From Leptospira sp. 96542 (GTDB lineage Bacteria > Spirochaetota > Leptospiria > Leptospirales > Leptospiraceae), in NCBI GenBank assembly GCA_029310945.1, contig JARJFC010000027.1, positions 1 through 55,602 of the forward strand: 55,602 bases of DNA, in the 5' to 3' direction. A program made the translations under genes and the position numbers. Under the pieces are notes generated by a model. That model did no database searches, was not told the DNA's origin, and saw only the letters and a list, made by a program, of their open reading frames with translations. How positions within the stretch are numbered: position 1 is the first letter of the stretch; every line of letters begins with the position of its first letter. This document shows positions 33,045-42,249 of this stretch, in pieces.

Positions 33045-34249
33045 CAAACCTCTCGAACGAAAAGATCTGTACCCATTTCACAATCTGTGGCGGCTGTCAT
33101 TTTTTGGATCTGGATTACACAAAAGAACTCCGAAAAAAAGAACAGTTTTTAAAGGACCAATTCAAAAGTTTCCGCCATATCGATTACCGTCCGATCGTTT
33201 CAAGCACTTCGCCTACCTACTACCGCCATAAAATCCAACTTCCTTTTGGCAGGAGAAACATTGGAAATAAAACCATCCTCAATTTAGGGCTCTTCAATAA
33301 AGAGTCGAGTTTTGTTTTTGACCAAACCGAATGTCAAATCCAAGACCCAGGGCTCACAGAGGTTGCAATTGCCGTCAAACAATGGGCTAGGCGGGAAGGT
33401 TTACTCCCTTATAATGAAAAATCCAGGCGCGGGCTTTTAAAATACCTTGTGGCACGTAAATCTTCTTCCACAGGTGAAATTTTAATTGGCATTGTGACAG
33501 CAAAAGAAGATCTACCGCACTCCAAAGACAGCTCCAAACGTTTGCACACTGCCATCCAAAACCGAATCGGCAAATCTGGAAAATTTGGAAAACTCGTAGG
33601 CATTGTTCACAATATCAACACCAAACACACAACAATGGCTTTGGGGAGAGAGGAGCACCTGTTATGGGGCAGACCTTACATTCATGAACATTTTGGAAAA
33701 CATAAATTTAGAGTGGGGCTCTCAACATTTTTACAAGTGAACCCCTTCCAAACTCCGAGTTTGTACAATTTGATTTTAGACGAAATCGAACCAGGTGCAA
33801 AAGTGATCGATGCCTACTCTGGAATTGGAACTATTTCTTTTTGGATTTCTGGCCAAGCGAAGGAAGTGGTGGGTATAGAAGAAAATCCCAATTCTCACAA
33901 AACAGCGCTAGAATCAAGTAAATTCAATAAAGTACATAATGTACGGTTTCGTAAAGGACGTGTTTCAGAGGTTCTACCATCTCTCATCATGCGGGGTTAT
34001 AATACACTTGTCCTCGACCCACCCCGAACTGGTCTCGGTGAAGAAGTGAGTGGAATCATTGCCGATAGTAACGTGGAAAAAATTGTCTATGTTTCTTGTG
34101 ACCCAAAAACCCTTGCGATCGATGCCAACATTTTAACCAAAAATTATTTTTTAAATTCGCTCCAACCAGTAGACATGTTCCCTAAAACCGAACATTTGGA
34201 GACAGTGGCTATCTTTAGGCGAAAACCTGATGTAAATCCTGAACGATAA
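33041..34249 (+). CDS. RNA m5U methyltransferase (RumA/RlmD-TrmA family), iron-sulfur
   Basis: A 402-aa enzyme that methylates uracil C5 in rRNA or tRNA using SAM. Cys10, Cys16, Cys19 and Cys98 match the [4Fe-4S] ligands of the RumA group. The SAM domain shows D-A-Y-S-G-I-G-T, then L-D-P-P-R-T-G-L, and catalytic Cys in Y-V-S-C-D-P-K-T-L-A. It closes with M-F-P-K-T-E-H-L-E-T-V-A. No TRAM domain is visible at the N-terminus. The target base (23S or tRNA) cannot be fixed. ATG overlaps the pyrD stop (ATGA), so translation is coupled. Confidence 0.92.
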   Translation: MTNLSNEKICTHFTICGGCHFLDLDYTKELRKKEQFLKDQFKSFRHIDYRPIVSSTSPTYYRHKIQLPFGRRNIGNKTILNLGLFNKESSFVFDQTECQIQDPGLTEVAIAVKQWARREGLLPYNEKSRRGLLKYLVARKSSSTGEILIGIVTAKEDLPHSKDSSKRLHTAIQNRIGKSGKFGKLVGIVHNINTKHTTMALGREEHLLWGRPYIHEHFGKHKFRVGLSTFLQVNPFQTPSLYNLILDEIEPGAKVIDAYSGIGTISFWISGQAKEVVGIEENPNSHKTALESSKFNKVHNVRFRKGRVSEVLPSLIMRGYNTLVLDPPRTGLGEEVSGIIADSNVEKIVYVSCDPKTLAIDANILTKNYFLNSLQPVDMFPKTEHLETVAIFRRKPDVNPER

Positions 34250-34297
34250 AACCCGCAACACACACAGGTTTGGATTTAAAATGAATTGTTTTATAAG

Positions 34298-34400
34298 TAG
34301 TGCGTAAACTCGAACTCCTTTTTTGGCTAGTTCATAAGCCATTGTGGCTCCCCCACAACCCGACCCAATTACAACCACATCTCTGTTTCAATGATTTCAT
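34298..34400 (-). pseudogene. Decayed N-terminal fragment of an FAD-dependent (GMC-type) oxidoreductase
   Basis: One frame reads V-V-V-I-G-S-G-C-G-G-A-T-M-A-Y-E-L-A-K-K-G-V-R-V-Y, a textbook FAD-binding Rossmann start, then similarity stops. The natural beginning M-K-S-L-K-Q lies just upstream (ATG 34400) in another frame, so a frameshift separates start codon and motif. Only about 30 codons remain; the other 500 or so expected for a GMC-type enzyme are absent. It is a relic of a deleted gene in the 250-base gap between the methyltransferase and the nitrilase-fold gene. Confidence 0.65.
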
Positions 34401-34501
34401 TTGCGATTTATAATAGATCCTTGATTCGCTCCATTTTTCGGGAGGATTCACAACTGTTTTCGAACCCCAGCACAAAATAGAATCAAACCTAAAAAAAATT
34501 C

Positions 34502-35638
34502 CTAGAGAAAGAGGGCATAGATCCTCCCTGTTAAATCATCTCCACCAGCAGTGGGAGGAATGATTTTTTTTTGGTAGTATAAAAAAGATTCACCATTTGC
34601 TTCCAAATCCCAAAGTTTACCCCGAAAAAAAACATTCACTGCCAATTTCACTTTGGTTTTTGTAATTCGACCAGGCATGGCATATTTTTTCCAAGCTTGT
34701 TTTTTTGTAATGGCACCGATGTCTTTTGGGTTCACATCTTGTGGATTCGCATAACCGTTGTAACCATTCCATTTATCATTCCAAGAAGAACTGGGGGCAA
34801 CCAAAGAAGGAATGGTTAAAATTTCAACATCTTCCGTGTCTAGGGATTGATACAGATTTGGAAACCAAGAATCAGCGCAAATAAATGTGGAAAGTTTTCC
34901 AAGTGGAGTTTTGATGGGAAGGTTCGTCTCGATTTTTCCTTCTGAAATAAAACTTTGTTCGTCCAAGATAGGAAATATTTTTTTTACGATTTGTTCATCC
35001 ACTCTACCATTCGAATGAAAATAAAAACTTACGTTTTCCAATGGTCCATCTCCAGGGGTAATTTTACCTTCTACAACCCGGGGGGAAGGAAGTACGATGG
35101 ATCCCGCAACAATCGCTACACGATATTCTCTCGCCAAACGAGAAAATACGGACTGATAACGAGACGACATTTGCCATGCCTTCATCCGAAAGACAGATTC
35201 TTTTAAATGGTCTTCGGCATAATTTTTGGAAAACAAATACGTCCATAGAAACGAACCAAAATTTTTTTTGACGAGCATTTCCATCGCCAATTCCATTTTT
35301 GATTCTGCAAAAATGGTTTTATCATCCCCAGTGACAATGAGCCAAGTACCGATGTATTCAGGAAATACGATGATGGTTCGATCAATGGCGATGAGCCCTT
35401 CTTCCTTTGCCAAATCGAGATAGGTATTTAATACCGAATAAAAGGATTCTTCGGAACTATAGTGGAATTGGGTGAGATAAGGTTCGATCCCAATCACAGA
35501 ACCGCGTTTGATCTGGCCTTCTTTTTGGATTTTTATTTTTGTTTTGGGGAGAGATTTTAGTACTTCCTCCCAACCCAAACTTTGTTTTTGGCATTGGAAA
35601 GAAAAAATAGAAATAGAAAATATAAGTACGAACCGCAT
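34502..35638 (-). CDS. Nitrilase-superfamily (carbon-nitrogen hydrolase) lipoprotein
   Basis: A 378-aa protein with signal peptide and lipobox F-S-F-Q-C (Cys16). The catalytic triad of the nitrilase fold is visible: Glu94 in V-F-P-E-Y, Lys at 219-220 in V-K-K-I-F-P and Cys254 in F-I-C-A-D-S-W. So it probably hydrolyses an amide or transfers an acyl group outside the inner membrane. It is not Lnt, which has membrane helices. Lipid-anchored nitrilase-fold enzymes are unusual; the substrate is unknown. The start lacks a good Shine-Dalgarno. Divergent from argG with 81 bases between. Confidence 0.75.
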   Translation of the reverse strand: MRFVLIFSISIFSFQCQKQSLGWEEVLKSLPKTKIKIQKEGQIKRGSVIGIEPYLTQFHYSSEESFYSVLNTYLDLAKEEGLIAIDRTIIVFPEYIGTWLIVTGDDKTIFAESKMELAMEMLVKKNFGSFLWTYLFSKNYAEDHLKESVFRMKAWQMSSRYQSVFSRLAREYRVAIVAGSIVLPSPRVVEGKITPGDGPLENVSFYFHSNGRVDEQIVKKIFPILDEQSFISEGKIETNLPIKTPLGKLSTFICADSWFPNLYQSLDTEDVEILTIPSLVAPSSSWNDKWNGYNGYANPQDVNPKDIGAITKKQAWKKYAMPGRITKTKVKLAVNVFFRGKLWDLEANGESFLYYQKKIIPPTAGGDDLTGRIYALFL

Positions 35639-35719
35639 CCATCAAACCATAAACCTGCGCTTCTTAGAGACAATATTTTATTGTGTTCCAGGTTTTTTCT
35701 TTTATTTTGACCTTATTCT

Positions 35720-36928
35720 ATGAAAGAGAAACAAGCTCCGAAAAAAATCGTTCTCGCATACTCCGGTGGACTCGACACTTCCGTCATCCTTGCCTGGCTG
35801 AAAGATACTTATGGGTGTGAAGTGGTCGCTTTTTGTGCTGATGTGGGTCAAAAAGAAGAACTCACAGGTTTGGAAGAAAAAGGAATCAAAACAGGAGCTT
35901 CCAAAGTTTATATCCAAGACCTACGATTGGAGTTTGCCCGCGACTTTATCTTCCCTGCGATACGTGGCAACGCCATTTATGAAATGCGATACTTACTCGG
36001 CACTTCCCTTGCTCGTCCCCTCATTGCCAAAGCAATGGTGGAAGTTGCCAAAAAAGAAAATGCCGACGCCTTTTCTCATGGAGCCACAGGAAAAGGAAAC
36101 GACCAAGTACGATTTGAACTCACATTCAAAGCCTTATCCCCCAATTTACAAATCATCGCTCCATGGCGGACTTGGAATTTTGGTGGCCGCGCGGATTTGA
36201 TTGAATATGCAAAACAAAAAGGAATCCCCGTTCCCGTAACAGCTGCTAAACCTTATTCGATGGATCGAAATTTAATGCACCTTTCCTTCGAAGGTGGGAT
36301 TTTAGAAGATCCTTACAATGAACCAAAAGAGGATATGTTTGTACTCACTGTTTCTCCCGAAAAAGCACCTGACAAACCTACCTACCTCGAACTCGGTTTT
36401 GAAAAAGGGGACTGTGTTTCCATCGACGATAAAAAAATGAACCCATTGGAAGTGATGGATTATTTGAATGATGTGGGTGGTAAAAACGGCGTTGGTCGTG
36501 TTGATATTGTGGAAAATCGATTGGTTGGAATCAAATCGCGTGGGGTATATGAAACTCCTGGTGGAACCATTCTACACATTGCCCACAGAGACCTCGAATC
36601 CATCACTATCGACAGAGACACCCAACACAAAAAAGACGAATTATCACTTGAATTTGCTCGTTACATCTACAATGGACAATGGTATTCCAACCAAATGAAT
36701 GCTTTGCGAACTTATATGGATTACACTCAAGGTTCCGTTAATGGAACAGTGCGTATAAAATTATACAAAGGCAATTGTACAGTGGTGGGGCGAAAATCCA
36801 ACAAATCACTTTACAATGCAGGCCTATCCACTTTCGAAAAAGAAGAGTTGTACAACCAATACGATGCAGAAGGTTTTATCAATTTGTATGGCCTGCCAAT
36901 GAAAGAATGGGCAAGGGTAAATTCGTAA
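35720..36928 (+). CDS. argG: Argininosuccinate synthase
   Basis: 402 aa, the family's usual length. It joins citrulline and aspartate using ATP, the next to last step of arginine synthesis. The ATP-pyrophosphatase loop A-Y-S-G-G-L-D-T-S is at residues 13-21; [12 protein letters not shown] and R-D-L-E-S follow. All expected blocks are present. No clear Shine-Dalgarno precedes the ATG. It heads a run of same-strand genes (coaD 1 base after its stop, then the antiporter, ndk, ispA, tlyA). Confidence 0.96.
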   Translation: MKEKQAPKKIVLAYSGGLDTSVILAWLKDTYGCEVVAFCADVGQKEELTGLEEKGIKTGASKVYIQDLRLEFARDFIFPAIRGNAIYEMRYLLGTSLARPLIAKAMVEVAKKENADAFSHGATGKGNDQVRFELTFKALSPNLQIIAPWRTWNFGGRADLIEYAKQKGIPVPVTAAKPYSMDRNLMHLSFEGGILEDPYNEPKEDMFVLTVSPEKAPDKPTYLELGFEKGDCVSIDDKKMNPLEVMDYLNDVGGKNGVGRVDIVENRLVGIKSRGVYETPGGTILHIAHRDLESITIDRDTQHKKDELSLEFARYIYNGQWYSNQMNALRTYMDYTQGSVNGTVRIKLYKGNCTVVGRKSNKSLYNAGLSTFEKEELYNQYDAEGFINLYGLPMKEWARVNS

Positions 36929-36929
36929 T

Positions 36930-37412
36930 ATGAAAAATATCGCCGTATACCCTGGTTCATTTGATCCGTTCACAAACGGACACCTCGACATTATACGGCG
37001 AGCCCACCCGCTTTTTGAAGAAATCATCATAGCAGTTGCCATCAATTCTAAAAAAACATCCCTTTTTTCGCCAGAAGAACGAGTGGAAATGATAGGTAAG
37101 GTTTTTCACGGTTGGGATAAAATCAAAATCGATAGCTTTGAAGGATTAACCGTTGATTACTGCAAAGAAAAAAACTCGCGGGTGATCTTACGTGGTCTAA
37201 GGGCTGTGACTGACTTTGATTACGAATATGCAATTTCGCTCATGAATAAAAAATTGGCACCGGAGATCGAAACCTATTTTTTAATGGCGGACAATGAATA
37301 TTCTTTCGTCTCTTCTACCATTGTGAAAGAAGTGGCAAGGCACGGTAGAGCTGTTTCCAATCAAGTTCCTGATGTAGTCGGTGAAGCTTTGGTGCGTAAA
37401 TTTTCTATATAA
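36930..37412 (+). CDS. coaD: Phosphopantetheine adenylyltransferase
   Basis: 160 aa, standard size. It adds AMP to 4'-phosphopantetheine in coenzyme A synthesis. The nucleotidyltransferase motif is [12 protein letters not shown] (His at the T/H-x-G-H position). [12 protein letters not shown] and F-V-S-S-T-I-V-K-E follow as in other CoaD proteins. It starts 1 base after argG, so co-transcription is very likely. Confidence 0.96.
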   Translation: MKNIAVYPGSFDPFTNGHLDIIRRAHPLFEEIIIAVAINSKKTSLFSPEERVEMIGKVFHGWDKIKIDSFEGLTVDYCKEKNSRVILRGLRAVTDFDYEYAISLMNKKLAPEIETYFLMADNEYSFVSSTIVKEVARHGRAVSNQVPDVVGEALVRKFSI

Positions 37413-37430
37413 GGGTGGGTTCTCCATTTT

Positions 37431-39539
37431 ATGAAAACAAGATCTTCCCTTTTTTACGGTTCCACCATACTTATCTTTGGGGCTTTGGCATATTACCTAC
37501 TCCAATTAGGTTCTTTACTCGAAATTTCTAAAGAAATTATAGCGCCAGTTTCTGATGGGTTGGAGACGGGAAATTTTTTAGAAAAAATCAAACATCCGTT
37601 AGCTTTACTTTTCCTTCAGATCATCATCGTTTGTGGGTTTGCGAGGTTTATGGGTTATGTATTCACTCGTAAATTCAAACAACCAGCTGTTATGGGAGAA
37701 ATTGTTGCGGGTATATTACTTGGACCCTCGCTTCTTGGAAATTATTTTCCAGAGACCATGGGGTTTTTGTTTCCACCGCACAGTTTGCCCACACTTGCCA
37801 CTCTCAGCCAAATTGGCCTTGTGCTCTTTATGTTCATCATCGGTATGGAACTTGATTTATCGGTTTTAAAAAACAAAGCCCACTCAGCGATTATCATCAG
37901 TCATGCGAGTATCGTACTTCCTTTCTTTTTGGGAATGACTCTCGCATATTTCTTTTATGTTGATTATGCACCAAAAACTGTAAATTTTCTATCGTTTTCT
38001 CTCTTTATGGGAATTGCGATGAGTATCACTGCCTTCCCTGTACTCGCTCGCATTTTACAAGAAAGAAACCTCACGCGTACACCGCTTGGTGCCATGGTTC
38101 TCACTTGTGCAGCAGCGGATGATGTGACCGCTTGGATTTTACTCGCCATCATAGTAACCATTTCCAAAGCGGGTGACCTAAACACTGCCATATTTACAAT
38201 CGGACTTTCATTGTCTTATATTTTGGTAATGGTGTATGTTGTGGCTCCCTTTTTAAAAAGATTGGGTTCCATTTACATCTCGAGAGAAAACTTAACAAGG
38301 ACAGCCGTTGCTCTTGTTTTGATGATTGTGTTTTTATCCTCCCTCACAACCGAAGTCATTGGGATTCATGCCTTATTTGGAGCTTTCCTCGCAGGAGTTG
38401 TGATGCCGAGTGATGGAAATCTCAAAAAACTGATTTCGGAAAAAATTGAAGACCTAGCTGTCATTCTATTTTTACCAATATTTTTTGTGATCACTGGTTT
38501 ACGAACCCAAGTGAACCTACTGAACGATCCTGCCCTTTGGACTGTTTTTGGTTTGGTGATAGCAGTTGCGGTCATTGGAAAATTTTTTGGGAGTGCACTG
38601 GCCGCAAGGATCTCTGGGTCCAATTGGGAAGATTCCCTTTCTATCGGCGCCCTGATGAACACCCGGGGGCTTATGGAACTCGTGGTTCTAAACATTGGTT
38701 ATGATTTGGGAATTTTAAGCCCTGAAATTTTTGCCGTATTTGTATTGATGGCGCTTGCCACAACGTTATCGACAGGCCCTCTTCTGAATGGAATCCAAAG
38801 GTATTTTTCTTACAAACAACTCAAACTTCCCCAAGACAAACCAACAGATAAAAAATTGCGTGTTTTGGTTGCCTTTGCCCAAGAAAAAATGGGCAAAAGT
38901 TTGGTTCGGTTTGCCTACTCTTTGTCTGGAAACCAAAGAAAAAATTTGGAAATCACTGCTCTCCATATTTCGCCCAACGATTCCTTTTCTAGCGAAGAAG
39001 TCACCCGTTACCGCGAAGCTAGTTTTGAAGCCATTCGCCAAACAGGAGCAGAGGTGGGTGTTCCTGTCAATACTGAGTATCGGATCACAGACAACGTCAC
39101 TTACGAAATCGTAAATTTTGCAAAACTCAAACATAGCAATTTATTATTGATTGGTGCCGCAAAACCGCTATTTTCTCGCAGTTACACTGGTGGCAAAATC
39201 AAAGGGATCTTAAATTATACACCCGCCACTGTAGGGGTTCTCATAGACAATGGTCTGGAGTCCATCGACAGGATTGGCATCGTTTACAAAACAGAATCCG
39301 ATCCTATCCTGGAATTTTCGACAAAACTAACAACACTCAAAGGAATGAAATCATCCAAACTTTTGGCAGCAGATCTGATACAACCAGAAACAGATTTAAA
39401 CCCCTATCCAATCTCGCTCTCAAAGATCAGTCCATTCTCACTTGTTCTCATTGACCTTACCCTTTGGGAAGAAATGGGTTTTGAAAGATTGGATCACTTG
39501 CCAGCTTCGTTTCTTTTGGTACGCTTTTTAAACACATAA
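37431..39539 (+). CDS. Cation:proton antiporter (CPA2) with C-terminal stress-type domain
   Basis: A 702-aa inner-membrane antiporter. About twelve to thirteen helices fill residues 10-460. The ion site is the Asp pair in A-A-A-D-D-V-T-A-W (about residue 220). G-E-I-V-A-G-I-L-L-G-P-S-L-L-G is the family's early motif and N-T-R-G-L-M-E-L-V a late one. Residues about 470-702 form a soluble domain with universal-stress-like strands, probably regulatory. It exchanges K+ or Na+ for H+; which is not readable. It follows coaD by 18 bases. Confidence 0.9.
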   Translation: MKTRSSLFYGSTILIFGALAYYLLQLGSLLEISKEIIAPVSDGLETGNFLEKIKHPLALLFLQIIIVCGFARFMGYVFTRKFKQPAVMGEIVAGILLGPSLLGNYFPETMGFLFPPHSLPTLATLSQIGLVLFMFIIGMELDLSVLKNKAHSAIIISHASIVLPFFLGMTLAYFFYVDYAPKTVNFLSFSLFMGIAMSITAFPVLARILQERNLTRTPLGAMVLTCAAADDVTAWILLAIIVTISKAGDLNTAIFTIGLSLSYILVMVYVVAPFLKRLGSIYISRENLTRTAVALVLMIVFLSSLTTEVIGIHALFGAFLAGVVMPSDGNLKKLISEKIEDLAVILFLPIFFVITGLRTQVNLLNDPALWTVFGLVIAVAVIGKFFGSALAARISGSNWEDSLSIGALMNTRGLMELVVLNIGYDLGILSPEIFAVFVLMALATTLSTGPLLNGIQRYFSYKQLKLPQDKPTDKKLRVLVAFAQEKMGKSLVRFAYSLSGNQRKNLEITALHISPNDSFSSEEVTRYREASFEAIRQTGAEVGVPVNTEYRITDNVTYEIVNFAKLKHSNLLLIGAAKPLFSRSYTGGKIKGILNYTPATVGVLIDNGLESIDRIGIVYKTESDPILEFSTKLTTLKGMKSSKLLAADLIQPETDLNPYPISLSKISPFSLVLIDLTLWEEMGFERLDHLPASFLLVRFLNT

Positions 39540-39581
39540 AGATTCGATTGCTTTTTTGGGTTTACCGAGCTTACTGGTGAT

Positions 39582-39995
39582 ATGGAAAGAACTTTTATCA
39601 TGCTTAAGCCCGATGCCGTCAAAAACAAACACATCGGCGACATCCTTCAAAGAATCGAGAAGGAAGGTTTCAAAATCCTTGGAATGAAATTTTTAAAACT
39701 TAGCCTCGAGGATGCCAAACAATTTTATAAAGTACATGCGGCTCGTCCGTTTTATAATGACCTTTGCAATTATATGGCTTCCGGTCCCATCGTTGCTTGC
39801 GCTTTAGAACGCGAAAATGCAGTCCTTCATTGGAGGGATGTAATCGGAGCTACCGATCCAAAAGAAGCGGCGGCGGGCACCATCCGTGCACTCTTTGCTG
39901 AAAGTAAAGAAGCCAATGCCGTTCACGGTTCTGACTCTGTAGAGAACGCATCCCAAGAAATTGCGTTTTTCTTCAAAGGGTATGAACTCAACTAA
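39582..39995 (+). CDS. ndk: Nucleoside diphosphate kinase
   Basis: 137 aa. It moves phosphate between nucleoside di- and triphosphates through a phosphohistidine, His115 in N-A-V-H-G-S-D-S. It begins [13 protein letters not shown], a standard start. The Shine-Dalgarno GGTGAT is close to the ATG. Its stop is 44 bases before ispA, with a strong hairpin in between. Confidence 0.97.
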   Translation: MERTFIMLKPDAVKNKHIGDILQRIEKEGFKILGMKFLKLSLEDAKQFYKVHAARPFYNDLCNYMASGPIVACALERENAVLHWRDVIGATDPKEAAAGTIRALFAESKEANAVHGSDSVENASQEIAFFFKGYELN

Positions 39996-40004
39996 GAGGG
40001 AAAA

Positions 40005-40029
40005 GGTCGGTTCGGTTTCCGAATCGACC
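40005..40029 (+). promoter_or_regulatory. 11-bp hairpin between ndk and ispA, next to the ispA ribosome site
   Basis: GGTCGGTTCGG, loop TTT, then CCGAATCGACC: 11 pairs with one G-U. It is the most GC-rich stable hairpin in the window. AGG and the TTG start of ispA follow within 11 bases, and no U-run follows, so it is not a clear terminator. It may set ispA translation or protect the ndk mRNA end. Confidence 0.55.
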
Positions 40030-40039
40030 AGGTTCAAAA

Positions 40040-40972
40040 TTGTCTGACTCCTTCGAAACTCTCCTCCAAAAATCCAAACAACTTTTTTCTTCTTACTTTG
40101 AGTTTACGCTAACCCAAGTATTTTTACCTCGCACTCGCATAACAGATGCCTGTGTATATAGCTTAAATGCAGGTGGAAAACGTATTCGCCCTATTTTTGC
40201 AATCAATAGTTATTTTTCCTCCTCCTCTCTACCCCATACATTTTCAAACGAACATTTACCCGTCTTAAATATTTCTTTTGCATTGGAATGTATACACACA
40301 TACTCACTCATTCATGATGATTTACCAGCAATGGACAATGATGATACGCGGCGTGGTAAACCGACAAACCATATCCAATTTGATGAAACAACTGCAATAC
40401 TAGCGGGCGATGCTCTCAATTCTTTGGGTTTTTATCTATTGTCGTTATTACCAAAAAATGATACAAATTTAGTTTCTGATTGTATCCAAATTTTGCACAA
40501 AGGAGCTGGGTTCCAAGGCATGATCCTTGGGCAAATGGAAGACATCGAAGCCGAAAAAAATCCAAAACCAAGTGATGATCCAGCAGAAAATGAAAAAATC
40601 CTCTCATCCATCCATACAAAAAAAACAGGAGCGCTGATTGAAGCTTCCTTTTTGCTTGGCAACCGCTTACGTGCTGATTACAAAGAAAGAGAATCCACAA
40701 TTGAAAGTTATGCGAAAGAAATAGGGCTACTCTTCCAAATTACTGATGATATTTTGGATGTGGAAGGAAACAAATCAAACCTTGGCAAAACTCCTGGTAA
40801 GGATGCAAAATCCGGTAAACTAACCTATCCCAGTTTGTATGGGTTGGATAAGGCAAAATTACTCCGAGATCAAACCGTGTCCAATGCCGTTTCCATCGCC
40901 AACGAACTTGCGCTCGAAGACCAATTATTCTTCATAGGACTACCAAAGTACATTGCCGAAAGAAAAAATTAG
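40040..40972 (+). CDS. ispA: Polyprenyl (farnesyl/geranylgeranyl) diphosphate synthase
   Basis: A 310-aa isoprenoid chain-elongation enzyme. The first aspartate-rich motif is H-D-D-L-P-A-M-D-N-D-D, the second F-Q-I-T-D-D-I-L-D. G-G-K-R-I-R-P is the substrate site. The sequence around the first motif resembles IspA-type short-chain synthases, making C15 or C20 diphosphates. The start is TTG, with AGG seven bases upstream and no ATG nearby. Its last 20 bases overlap tlyA. Confidence 0.9.
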   Translation: MSDSFETLLQKSKQLFSSYFEFTLTQVFLPRTRITDACVYSLNAGGKRIRPIFAINSYFSSSSLPHTFSNEHLPVLNISFALECIHTYSLIHDDLPAMDNDDTRRGKPTNHIQFDETTAILAGDALNSLGFYLLSLLPKNDTNLVSDCIQILHKGAGFQGMILGQMEDIEAEKNPKPSDDPAENEKILSSIHTKKTGALIEASFLLGNRLRADYKERESTIESYAKEIGLLFQITDDILDVEGNKSNLGKTPGKDAKSGKLTYPSLYGLDKAKLLRDQTVSNAVSIANELALEDQLFFIGLPKYIAERKN

Positions 40973-41723
40973 ACTGGATGAAATGGTATTACGACTGGGA
41001 CTGGAATCAGATCCCAAAATCGTAAGATCATTGATTTTATCTGGTTCCGTATTGGTCAATGAAACTCCCGTTACCAAAGTGGGAACGCTTGTTCATAGCT
41101 CGGATAAAATTCGCATTAGAGATAAAATCAAAACCTATGTATCCCGAGGAGCCTACAAACTACTGGGTGCTTTCCAATTTTTTAATACCTTGGATGTGGG
41201 AGACAAAACATGCATTGATTTGGGATCATCGACTGGAGGTTTTACCCAAGTACTATTAGAAAAGCACGCTAAACAAGTGTTTGCTGTCGATGTCGGGTAT
41301 GGGCTACTGGCTCAAAAAATTGCGAACCATCCGAATGTGATTGTTTTGGATCGAAAGCATGTAAAAGACCTCAAATGGGAAGATTTAAAAACAGAAGATA
41401 ATGAAATTTTTATTTCAATGGACTTGAGTTTTATATCCTTACTTGCCGTTTTTTCTCATTTACAAAACTTATTTGAATCGCCAGGTCACAAAATCAGTTT
41501 TTCTGGAATATCTCTAATTAAACCACAATTTGAACTCCACCCATCGAAGTTAGAAAAGGGTGTGGTAAAATCTAAAAAGGATATTTATCATTGCCTAATT
41601 TCTGTTTGGCGAAATTTACGGAAGATCGACCCTAAACTCAAACGTTTGGGTTTAAAAGAATCTCCTATCCAAGGAACTACAGGAAATAGAGAATTTTTAT
41701 TGTATTGGAAAAGAGACTGTTAG
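40953..41723 (+). CDS. tlyA: TlyA-family rRNA 2'-O-methyltransferase
   Basis: 256 aa. An S4 RNA-binding domain at about 5-65 (R-L-D-E-M-V-L-R-L-G-L), then a FtsJ-like methyltransferase: the SAM loop D-L-G-S-S-T-G-G-F-T, and a K-D-K-E set in S-R-G-A-Y-K, S-M-D-L-S-F, L-I-K-P-Q-F-E and G-N-R-E. TlyA proteins methylate 16S and/or 23S rRNA ribose, and the family was once called haemolysin. TTG start at 40953 inside the end of ispA. Its end overlaps the convergent receiver gene by 4 bases. Confidence 0.92.
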   Translation: MPKEKIRLDEMVLRLGLESDPKIVRSLILSGSVLVNETPVTKVGTLVHSSDKIRIRDKIKTYVSRGAYKLLGAFQFFNTLDVGDKTCIDLGSSTGGFTQVLLEKHAKQVFAVDVGYGLLAQKIANHPNVIVLDRKHVKDLKWEDLKTEDNEIFISMDLSFISLLAVFSHLQNLFESPGHKISFSGISLIKPQFELHPSKLEKGVVKSKKDIYHCLISVWRNLRKIDPKLKRLGLKESPIQGTTGNREFLLYWKRDC

Positions 41724-42085
41724 TTGGTGAAACCAGTGACTGCCGCACGTAGTTGTTCTGTGGTAAATGGTTTGATTAAATAGCCATAAGAAGGATCTAA
41801 ATCAATTCGAGATTTTGCTTGTTCGTCTAAAAATCCAGTTAAAAAAAGAACAGGAACTGAAAACTGATTCCGCAAGGATTCTGCGGTTTCCATCCCATCC
41901 AAAGAACCTTCCAAATTAATGTCCATAAGGATTAGATCCGGAACCTTTTCAGATACAATTTGGAACGCCTCATCCCCAGAAGGCACAACAGCAATCACAT
42001 GAAAACCGAATGATTCGATTTTCTGCTTAATGTTGAGGCCTAGGAAGGGTTCATCCTCAACTATGAGGATGTTCTTTTTGGTCAT
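41720..42085 (-). CDS. Single-domain response regulator (receiver only)
   Basis: A 121-aa receiver with nothing after it. The acidic pair is E10-D11, the phosphoacceptor Asp55 in L-I-L-M-D-I-N-L-E-G, switch Thr in F-L-T-G-F and Lys in Y-L-I-K-P-F. The L-M-D-I-N-L form is typical of receivers that pair with HisKA_2/HWE kinases. GGAG lies 5 bases before the ATG. It stands alone; the HisKA_2 kinase at 28381 or the kinases at 43-46 kb are possible phosphate donors. Confidence 0.93.
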   Translation of the reverse strand: MTKKNILIVEDEPFLGLNIKQKIESFGFHVIAVVPSGDEAFQIVSEKVPDLILMDINLEGSLDGMETAESLRNQFSVPVLFLTGFLDEQAKSRIDLDPSYGYLIKPFTTEQLRAAVTGFTN

Positions 42086-42249
42086 ATATACTCCATTTTA
42101 ACCAGGTGCGTTTGTGAAAAAGTAAAAATAAAACTTAAGTCAGAAAAGAAATGGGTTTTCGAACAAACTCTAACTTTAATTTGAAATTTATTTATATGAC
42201 ATAAATATTCCAAAATCCAACAAAACCGTGTCTGAAATTTATTTCTTAA

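Noticed and set aside
35457..35645. Short frame at the nitrilase-lipoprotein start
   Set aside because: It overlaps the signal peptide region of the lipoprotein in another frame and resembles nothing.
35670..35684. ACAATA-TTT-TATTGT inverted repeat before argG
   Set aside because: Short and AT-rich, 35 bases from the start codon and without a matching copy elsewhere; not enough to call an arginine operator.
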